From NCBI GenBank assembly GCA_031279795.1, contig JAITHZ010000157.1, positions 1 through 10,743 of the forward strand: 10,743 nucleotides of DNA. Direction: 5' to 3'. Within the stretch, counting starts at the first letter, position 1. Each line of letters begins with the position of its first letter. The notes under the pieces were generated by a model. The model did not search any database, was not told the DNA's origin, and was given only the letters and a program-made list of their open reading frames with translations. Origin of the DNA: Bacteroidales bacterium (GTDB lineage: Bacteria > Bacteroidota > Bacteroidia > Bacteroidales > WRGA01). Shown here one piece after another: positions 1 through 6,144 of the stretch. The position numbers and the translations under genes are program-made.

Positions 1-2107
1 TTTCGTATGGTTTCCCGTTTAACAATCCGACGAAGGCAATCCACTTTTCTTTGTTATTCTGGAATTTGACCACATCGGCATCCAGTTCTTTCGGACGGGT
101 TGCCACAATAATGGGCGCCTCAATGCAAGGAACTTTGCGTTCGGGTATTTTTTTGTTGTCAAGAGAAAGGAGTACGCCAGAACGCGAGCCATCGCGATAA
201 ACTGTACATCCTTTGCAGCCTGCTTTCCAAGCTTCAATATACAAATCGCCAACCAGTTCTTCGGTTGCATCGGCTGGCAGGTTTATTGTGACGCTGATGG
301 AATGGTCGACCCATTTTTGGATGCGCCCCTGCATTCTTACTTTCTGATGCCAGTCCACATCGTTTGAAGTCGATTTGTGGTAGGGCGATTTGCTAATCAG
401 TTCATCCACTTCTTCTTGCGAATATCTTTTTGTCGTTGAATAATTGTTCACTTTCATCCAGTCCGCAAATTTATGATGGAAAACAACGTATTCTTCAAAA
501 ACGTCTCCTGTTTCGTCAATGAAATCAACCTTTATGTCGGAATCATTGGGATTAACCTTGCGACGGCGGCGATAAACAGGCAAAAATACCGGTTCGATAC
601 CCGACGTAGTTTGCGTCATCAGGCTGGTAGTACCGGTCGGCGCAATAGTCAGGCAGGCGATATTCCGGCGTCCGTGTGTTTTCATTTCTTCGTACAGCCC
701 CAAATCGGCTTTGCGGATACGGCGGACAAACGGGTTTTCCTTTTCTTTTTCAAAATCATAAATGGGAAAAGCTCCCCGTTCTTTCGCCATTTCTACCGAC
801 GACCGGTAAGCTTCAATGGCCAGCGCCTTGTGCACCTTTTCCGAAAACAGCGTTGCGTCTTCAGTACCGTAACCGAGATTCAGCGCTGCAAGCATATCGC
901 CTTCTCCTGTAGTGCCAAGACCGGTTCGGCGACCTAATAACGTTTTTTTTCGTATTTTTTCCCACAGGTGACGTTCGGCCGATTTCACCAGTTCGTCTTC
1001 GGGGTCGGAATCTATTTTATCCAAAATCTTGTCAATCTTTTCTATTTCAAGGTCAATAACGTCATCCATAATCCGTTGGGCACAAATCGCATGGTCTTTA
1101 AACAGTTCGAAATCGAAATAGGCAGTTTCGGTAAAAGGATTGACTACATAGGAATACAGGTTGATGGCCAGGAGCCGACAGCTATCGTAATGGCACAGCG
1201 GAACTTCACCGCAAGGATTGGTGGAAGCCGATTCAAAACCGGCGTCGGCATAGCAGTCCGGAAGTGATTCGCGCAGAATTGTATCCCAAAACAGTACACC
1301 AGGTTCGGCTGCTTGCCAGGCATTATGCACAATCTTTTTCCAAGCTTCGGCGGCGGATATTTCATTTACAACCTGAGGGTTGGCGGAATTAACCGGATAT
1401 TGTAGCTTGAATTTCTCGCCTTTTATAACGGCATTCATGAAATCGTCCGTAATTTTTATGGAGACATTGGCCCCTGTAATTTTGCCTGCCTCCATCTTGG
1501 CGTCTATGACACTCATAATATCGGGGTGTTTTACGGAAACGCTTAGCATCAACGCACCTCTCCGTCCGTCCTGCGCTACTTCGCGCGTTGAATTGGAATA
1601 GCGTTCCATGAATGGAACTATTCCGGTAGAAGTTAGCGCCGAATTTTTAACGGGTGAACCTTTCGGCCGGATGTGAGACAAATCGTGCCCTACTCCGCCG
1701 CGCCGTTTCATCAGTTGCACCTGTTCTTCGTCTATTCGGATAATGGCGCCATACGAATCAGAACTTCCGTCTATTCCGATTACAAAACAGTTCGACAGCG
1801 ATGCTACCTGATAGTTGTTTCCTATTCCGCTCATCGGGCTGCCTTGCGGAATGATGTACTTGAAGTGGTCAAGCAATTCAATTAATTTTTCGACTGGCAG
1901 TGAATTGGGATATTTTTTTTCTATTCTGGCAATTTCATTTGCCAACCGCCAGTGCATGTCTGCGGGGTCTTTTTCATAAATATTGCCATAGGAATCTTTT
2001 AAGGCATATTTATTTACCCAAACTTTTGCGGCAAGTTCATCTCCTGCGAAATACTCTAATGCTGCCTTGTAAGCCTCTTCGAAAGAATAAGTTTTCTCGT
2101 GATTCAT
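1..2107 (-). CDS. nrdJ: Adenosylcobalamin-dependent (class II) ribonucleotide reductase, 3' end beyond window
   Basis: Reduces ribonucleotides to deoxyribonucleotides using adenosylcobalamin to make a thiyl radical, so DNA precursor synthesis needs no oxygen; cytoplasmic. An uninterrupted frame of 702 codons runs from ATG at 2107 to the window edge. Visible motifs: SGIGNNYQVASLSNC with C107; NPCGE at 297-301, whose C299 fits the thiyl cysteine and N297/E301 the conserved active-site pair; C310, 11 residues after C299, is placed to be the redox partner of C107; APTGTTSLM at 489-497; CKGCTVYRDGSR at 631-642, typical of class II enzymes. The residues from about 665 (ATRPKEL ... WIAFVGLLNGKPYE) look like the start of the C-terminal TSCPD-type extension; the rest and any C-terminal redox cysteines lie outside. 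The start is the only ATG before a conserved N-terminus and sits about 30 bases after a good promoter. No allosteric ATP-cone was seen at the N-terminus. The family assignment is secure; the symbol follows usual naming. Confidence 0.95.
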   Translation of the reverse strand, partial: MNHEKTYSFEEAYKAALEYFAGDELAAKVWVNKYALKDSYGNIYEKDPADMHWRLANEIARIEKKYPNSLPVEKLIELLDHFKYIIPQGSPMSGIGNNYQVASLSNCFVIGIDGSSDSYGAIIRIDEEQVQLMKRRGGVGHDLSHIRPKGSPVKNSALTSTGIVPFMERYSNSTREVAQDGRRGALMLSVSVKHPDIMSVIDAKMEAGKITGANVSIKITDDFMNAVIKGEKFKLQYPVNSANPQVVNEISAAEAWKKIVHNAWQAAEPGVLFWDTILRESLPDCYADAGFESASTNPCGEVPLCHYDSCRLLAINLYSYVVNPFTETAYFDFELFKDHAICAQRIMDDVIDLEIEKIDKILDKIDSDPEDELVKSAERHLWEKIRKKTLLGRRTGLGTTGEGDMLAALNLGYGTEDATLFSEKVHKALAIEAYRSSVEMAKERGAFPIYDFEKEKENPFVRRIRKADLGLYEEMKTHGRRNIACLTIAPTGTTSLMTQTTSGIEPVFLPVYRRRRKVNPNDSDIKVDFIDETGDVFEEYVVFHHKFADWMKVNNYSTTKRYSQEEVDELISKSPYHKSTSNDVDWHQKVRMQGRIQKWVDHSISVTINLPADATEELVGDLYIEAWKAGCKGCTVYRDGSRSGVLLSLDNKKIPERKVPCIEAPIIVATRPKELDADVVKFQNNKEKWIAFVGLLNGKPYE

Positions 2108-2145
2108 CTTTTTTATCTTTATTTTTTATTACCTGAAAAACGCTG

Positions 2146-2177
2146 CAAGATTATAAATTATTTCCCGAAAAAACAAA
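2146..2177 (-). promoter_or_regulatory. Candidate Bacteroidota promoter for nrdJ
   Basis: On the minus strand TTTG (2177-2174) is followed after exactly 20 bases by TAATCTTG (2153-2146), one mismatch from the Bacteroidota -7 consensus TAnnTTTG. The predicted start of transcription would leave a leader of roughly 30 A/T-rich bases before the nrdJ ATG at 2107. The element lies in the 134-base gap after meaB, which suggests nrdJ can be transcribed on its own. The gap is too short and too A/T-rich for a cobalamin riboswitch, and none of its conserved parts was seen. Confidence 0.55.
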
Positions 2178-2241
2178 AAAACGGAAAACTTTTTTGGAAA
2201 ATTTTTTTTTTTATCTTCCAAAATGGAGGATAGAAATACAA

Positions 2242-3342
2242 CTACACTACGGAAAATTGCGTATTATTGAAATAGATTTCCAACAATTCCTTGGCTGCAA
2301 TGAATGGAGTTGTTTCCGAATTAATCACTTGCTGTTCTTTTTTTTGTAACAGATCAATTATTGCTGGATTTTGATAAAAGTGATTTTTTAATTCTTCATG
2401 AATGGTTTCGTTCATCCAGTATTTCGACTGGCGAGAGCGTTTTTTCTCGAAATAACCGTTTTTTTGGGTAAATGCGCAATAGCGTTCTACCATGTCCCAG
2501 ATTTCGGGAATACCGATGTTGTAATAGCCTGAATAAGTGAGAACTTCCGGTACCCATCCCGATTCGGACGGTGGAAAAAGATGCAATGCGTTAAGAAATT
2601 GCTGTCGGGCGAGGCGCGCTTTGTCGATGTTGTTGCCGTCGGCCTTGTTGACGGCGATTCCGTCGGCCATTTCCATAATTCCGCGCTTAATGCCCTGCAG
2701 TTCGTCGCCTGTTCCGGCAAGTTGAATGAGCAGAAAAAAATCGACCATAGAATGTACGGCTATTTCTGACTGCCCTACGCCGACCGTTTCCACGAAAACA
2801 ATATCAAATCCGGCGGCTTCGCACAGGATAATCGTCTCACGCGTTTTCCGCGCAACGCCGCCTAATGAACCTGCCGAAGGAGACGGACGGATAAATGCGT
2901 TTGCATGCACCGACAGCGCTTCCATCCGTGTTTTGTCGCCCAGAATGCTGCCTTTACTGCGTTCGCTGCTGGGGTCGACTGCCAGAACTGCCAGCCTGTG
3001 GCCTTTTTCCACAACATGCATGCCCAATGTGTCGATGGATGTGCTTTTGCCTGCGCCGGGTACGCCGGTTATGCCTACCCGAAGCGATTTTCCTGAATAG
3101 GGCATGCAGTTTTCTATCAGTTCCTGCGCAATCTGCTGATGCTGTGCATTGGCGCTTTCGACCATTGTTACCGCTTGACTTAATATGGCATTGTCACCCT
3201 TCAGTATGTGTTCGACATACTCCGAAACCGAATATTCTTTTTTCCTGCGCGGCTGCAGATAAGGATTCACCACAGGTGGCTGTTCGACGCCGTTATTTAC
3301 ATTCAATCCTTTATATGCTGCGTCGTTTTCTATATGTTTCAT
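2242..3342 (-). CDS. meaB: MeaB/ArgK-family GTPase, chaperone of methylmalonyl-CoA mutase
   Basis: G3E-type P-loop GTPase that, in studied homologues, gates adenosylcobalamin loading and protects methylmalonyl-CoA mutase. Using the start at 3342 (366 residues): Walker A GVPGAGKST at 93-101, DPSSERSKGSILGDKTRM at 123-140 (switch region typical of the family), VETVGVGQSE at 184-193 (switch/Walker B), and the guanine-specifying NKAD at 232-235, followed by the helical C-terminal dimerisation part. The open frame extends 16 codons upstream to an ATG at 3390, but I prefer the internal ATG at 3342: MKHIENDAAYKGLNVNNGVE resembles the usual start of Bacteroidota MeaB proteins, while the extra residues look unconserved. 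No strong ribosome-binding site decides between them. No mutase subunit gene is in the window. It lies 120 bases after nadK and 134 before nrdJ, both on the same strand; nrdJ also needs adenosylcobalamin. No promoter box of good quality was seen in front of it. Confidence 0.93.
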   Translation of the reverse strand: MKHIENDAAYKGLNVNNGVEQPPVVNPYLQPRRKKEYSVSEYVEHILKGDNAILSQAVTMVESANAQHQQIAQELIENCMPYSGKSLRVGITGVPGAGKSTSIDTLGMHVVEKGHRLAVLAVDPSSERSKGSILGDKTRMEALSVHANAFIRPSPSAGSLGGVARKTRETIILCEAAGFDIVFVETVGVGQSEIAVHSMVDFFLLIQLAGTGDELQGIKRGIMEMADGIAVNKADGNNIDKARLARQQFLNALHLFPPSESGWVPEVLTYSGYYNIGIPEIWDMVERYCAFTQKNGYFEKKRSRQSKYWMNETIHEELKNHFYQNPAIIDLLQKKEQQVINSETTPFIAAKELLEIYFNNTQFSVV

Positions 3343-3462
3343 GTGTTGAAAATTTCTTGTGATTTCGTACATGCCGGTAAAATCCGACAATACCCGACAG
3401 ATAGAGAAGTAACTTTTTCATCTGTTAATTTTGATTTTTCTGTGTTGCGCAAAATGGGGAAT

Positions 3463-4344
3463 TTATTGGTTGTCTGCTCCCCACATTAATTTTGTGCGTA
3501 TAGTGTCGTAGAATGTATGATTCAAGCGTTTAACCATGCAAACTGAATGACTGGCTTTTTTGACCGTTACTTCTACATCGCACTCAAATTCTTCCGAACG
3601 TCCGTCAAGGGAAATTAATACACGCTGATTGCGACTTCCTACTTGCAACGAAACGATGCTGTCGTCAGTAATCACCAGAGGGCGGGTATTCAAGCTGTGG
3701 GGCGCAATCGGAGAAATGACGAAATTGGCTGCCGTCGGTTCGATAATCGGGCCGCCTACACTCATGGAATATGCTGTTGAGCCGGTCGGAGTAGCAATCA
3801 GTAATCCGTCGGCTCGGTATGAGTTTAGATAATTGTTGTTGATGTAAGCATGAATGGTAATCATTGATGAATTGTCTGTTTTCAGCACTGCTACTTCATT
3901 GATGGCGTAATTGTTCCCCTGAAGTCGTCGAGCGCTGGTCGTCAGTTTGAGCAGTGTTCGTTTTTCTACCGTATATTTCCCAGCCAGAATTTCCAGCATG
4001 ACAGTTTGGGTTTCATTGCCGGAAACGTCGGCTAAAAACCCTAAATGTCCTGCGTTGATGCCCAGAATTGGCGTGCCCCGTTTTCCAATGCGTGTAGCTG
4101 TACGCAGAAATGTTCCGTCACCTCCGATGCTGAGTGCAATGTCGGCGTCGTCCGGACTTTCTCCATCTTCTATCAGTCCAGAAACATGCGGCGACATACC
4201 CAGAATTTCACATACATACTGATAAAAGGCCTTATCAACAAACAATTCTAAATCATCCTTTTTGGTAAGTCCCAGTAACGGACGGATACATCGTAGTTTT
4301 TCCGGTGGCATGGAAAATGTATTTCCAAAAACTGCAATTTTCAT
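3463..4344 (-). CDS. nadK: NAD kinase
   Basis: Phosphorylates NAD to NADP using ATP (or polyphosphate in some bacteria); cytoplasmic, the source of NADP(H) for biosynthesis. The 293-residue protein has the usual family length and all main motifs: GGDG at 74-77, INAGHLGFL at 96-104, the NEVAV segment at 149-153, RADG at 177-180, TPTGSTAYS at 185-193, GGP at 197-199, SPIAPHSL at 211-218, RPLV at 221-224 and a C-terminal DG at 247-248. The catalytic aspartate is expected to be the one in GGDG (D76). The start MKIAVFGNT opens directly on the first Rossmann-like strand, as is usual in Bacteroidota. It lies 85 bases downstream of the tubulin-like gene with no clear promoter box between them, so read-through from there is possible. 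Confidence 0.96.
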   Translation of the reverse strand: MKIAVFGNTFSMPPEKLRCIRPLLGLTKKDDLELFVDKAFYQYVCEILGMSPHVSGLIEDGESPDDADIALSIGGDGTFLRTATRIGKRGTPILGINAGHLGFLADVSGNETQTVMLEILAGKYTVEKRTLLKLTTSARRLQGNNYAINEVAVLKTDNSSMITIHAYINNNYLNSYRADGLLIATPTGSTAYSMSVGGPIIEPTAANFVISPIAPHSLNTRPLVITDDSIVSLQVGSRNQRVLISLDGRSEEFECDVEVTVKKASHSVCMVKRLNHTFYDTIRTKLMWGADNQ

Positions 4345-4429
4345 GACTTTGTTTTAATTAAAATTACAAGATTGTTCATGTAGACGCGCATTCTCCGCTG
4401 AGGTCAATTCCTAAACAAACCATTAACGA

Positions 4430-5941
4430 TTATCTATCATAGTATTCCAATGCCTCTCTCATCGCTTTACGTGCAACAAGTAAAAATAATTCTTCGTTAC
4501 AAAGTCCGTCGTGCTGATGTTTGTCGTAGTACCTGTCCATTTTTTCATAGAAAAAGGCAGCATCAATGTTAAGTGGTACCATTTTCCCGATCCAGTTCTT
4601 TTTTGTCAATGGTTTATCTGCCAGTATTTCATTCAGCGAGCTGGAGAGATTGTAAGGTTTAAACTTGCGCATGGTATTGTTTTCCAGTTCCAGCAGCCAT
4701 TCTTTGTAGATGTCGAGAAAATCGTTCAATGCTCGGTGAAAATTATTATTCCGAAAATTGGCAGGCGATAGGTCTAACCTGACAACATGACTTAATTTTT
4801 GAGATGCCTTTGGTAATATTTCCTGATAGTAGCGCAGCATGAAAGTCAATTTGGTCAGGTTGTCCCAATAACGTTCTTTTGACAATTCGTCAAAATGCGA
4901 AATATGAAGTACTGGTTTCAGTTCATCTTTCAGACCAAATTCATACGCACTGCGGACGGCCAGTTCCACATCGCTTCGTTTGTTGGCAAAGTCGACGATA
5001 GCTGTAGCAGCCAGTAGTTCCATGATATGCGCATCGTTTTTCTGTTCGTTTCCTCCTTCTTTATTATTGTATTGACCTGAAGCGTCTTTCACTTCGTCCG
5101 ACAGGTAATAAATGGCGTCGATACATTCGTTCAAGCGACAACTTTCGTAATAGTTCAGCGCAGCTTTGGTTTTGGAATTAAAGAATGAGGCGGTGATAGC
5201 GCTTTGCGGATCGTCGCCAAATTTGAAATATGGCATGACAATAGCTGCGCCTATTTTTGCGTTAGCCGCGTTATTGTGCTGTGAATTGCGGATGCGCTGA
5301 ATGATTTTCGGAAATCCGGACGCTCCTGTTCCTCCAAAAATTGAACTGATTACGAAAATGCGGTCACCTTCACTGACATTTTCTTCAAAGAAATGAAAGT
5401 CGTTTCCATCAATCCATTTGTCGAAAACCACTGAACCAATATTGGGATTCCCTTTGAAGCCAACATTGAGCCGCAAGTGCAACTCGCGTGCCGGACTTTG
5501 CGGATCGTCATTGTAGAGGCTGCGCAGTAAATTATTGGACAGACTCAAATCTTTGGCTGAAACTGTATTGTGCATCAGTAAATTATACCCGATATAGTCG
5601 CCAAATGTATTTTCCGAACCTTCTACTGATACATGGAAATGCTGTCCTGCGCGAGATTGTGCTCCATTGGCTACCGGAATCTGATCCATTCGCATAATGG
5701 GCGTTGCAAAGAATGTGTCGTCTTTATACGCAGACTGCTTGTAGGCTTCGCGTCGCACGACCTGGTATTTCTCCAGCAAATTTTCAGCACGGCGGGTGTC
5801 GCCATTGTTTAAATCATAATCCAAGATAATGGGAACAATGGTTGTGTTTTCCGGCAATCTGCATCCTGCTGCCAGAAGTGGCGCAAGCGAACGCAACACC
5901 CTGGCGCCCGTGCCTCCTACTGCAAAAACAAATAATTTCAT
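4430..5941 (-). CDS. Tubulin/FtsZ-superfamily-like protein of unknown function
   Basis: A 503-residue protein with no signal peptide or membrane segment. It opens with MKLFVFAVGGTGARVLRSL, a nucleotide-binding first strand and glycine loop (VGGTGAR at 8-14). Around 192-211 it has DRIFVISSIFGGTGASGFP, which matches the tubulin signature loop GGTG(S/T)G (here GGTGASG at 203-209). HIMELLAATAIVDF at 305-318 resembles the helix that follows in 'tubulin-like' bacterial proteins (Pfam Tubulin_2 type). These features support binding of GTP or another nucleotide; whether it polymerises cannot be told. The C-terminal third (from about 355) is helical, rich in charged and aromatic residues, and unrecognised. 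A 22-codon small frame and a -7 box lie upstream; the receiver/ATP-grasp gene precedes it by 203 bases and nadK follows by 85. The superfamily call is motif-based; the biological role is unknown to me. Confidence 0.7.
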   Translation of the reverse strand: MKLFVFAVGGTGARVLRSLAPLLAAGCRLPENTTIVPIILDYDLNNGDTRRAENLLEKYQVVRREAYKQSAYKDDTFFATPIMRMDQIPVANGAQSRAGQHFHVSVEGSENTFGDYIGYNLLMHNTVSAKDLSLSNNLLRSLYNDDPQSPARELHLRLNVGFKGNPNIGSVVFDKWIDGNDFHFFEENVSEGDRIFVISSIFGGTGASGFPKIIQRIRNSQHNNAANAKIGAAIVMPYFKFGDDPQSAITASFFNSKTKAALNYYESCRLNECIDAIYYLSDEVKDASGQYNNKEGGNEQKNDAHIMELLAATAIVDFANKRSDVELAVRSAYEFGLKDELKPVLHISHFDELSKERYWDNLTKLTFMLRYYQEILPKASQKLSHVVRLDLSPANFRNNNFHRALNDFLDIYKEWLLELENNTMRKFKPYNLSSSLNEILADKPLTKKNWIGKMVPLNIDAAFFYEKMDRYYDKHQHDGLCNEELFLLVARKAMREALEYYDR

Positions 5942-5957
5942 CTGCTTATGTTTTTAG

Positions 5958-6026
5958 TTATTCCATATTCAACACCTTACAAAACGCGAAGAAAGCTAAC
6001 GTCAATTTATTTCGGAATTTCTTCAT
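5958..6026 (-). CDS. Possible 22-residue leader peptide before the tubulin-like gene
   Basis: Between a perfect -7 box (6061-6054) and the tubulin-like start (5941) lies a short frame starting MKKFRNKLTLAFFAF and ending in VLNME, then TAA at 5960-5958. It would begin about 20 bases after the predicted transcription start, a sensible leader length, and ends 16 bases before the next ATG. A basic start followed by a short hydrophobic stretch is seen, but it is too short to call a signal peptide. No ribosome-binding site is visible. It may be a real small protein, a translated leader, or chance; comparison with related genomes would decide. Confidence 0.2.
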   Translation of the reverse strand: MKKFRNKLTLAFFAFCKVLNME

Positions 6027-6053
6027 GCGTTTGTAATATGTTATTTTTTTTTG

Positions 6054-6061
6054 CAAAGATA
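6054..6061 (-). promoter_or_regulatory. -7 promoter box before the tubulin-like gene
   Basis: TATCTTTG on the minus strand is an exact TAnnTTTG, followed by GC as is common in Bacteroidota. A TTTG lies upstream (6078-6075) but only 13 bases away, shorter than the usual spacing near 20, so the -33 part is uncertain. It would give a leader of about 105 bases to the ATG at 5941. Confidence 0.5.
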
Positions 6062-6144
6062 GAAAAAATATCTACAAACTAATTAATTGAAATTTAAAAA
6101 ATAAAAGTATAAAGGTTAGTACCCTGAAAGTTTGCAATGAAAAC

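Noticed and set aside
2213..2233. Imperfect hairpin ATCTTCC/GGAGGAT between meaB and nrdJ as terminator
   Set aside because: On the transcribed minus strand the stem has a mismatch and is followed by A residues, not the T run of an intrinsic terminator.
2108..2241. Cobalamin riboswitch ahead of nrdJ
   Set aside because: The gap is only 134 bases of mostly A/T homopolymer runs, and no B12-box-like conserved segment was seen.
3311..3421. 36-codon minus-strand frame starting MKKLLLYLSG between nadK and meaB
   Set aside because: It overlaps the start of meaB in another frame, has no clear ribosome-binding site, and turns into basic residues without any recognisable pattern.
3466..3494. Plus-strand TTG, 18 bases, TAATTTTG promoter-like boxes at the 3' end of nadK
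   Set aside because: No gene lies downstream on the plus strand, and such boxes arise easily in A/T-rich DNA; antisense transcription cannot be shown.
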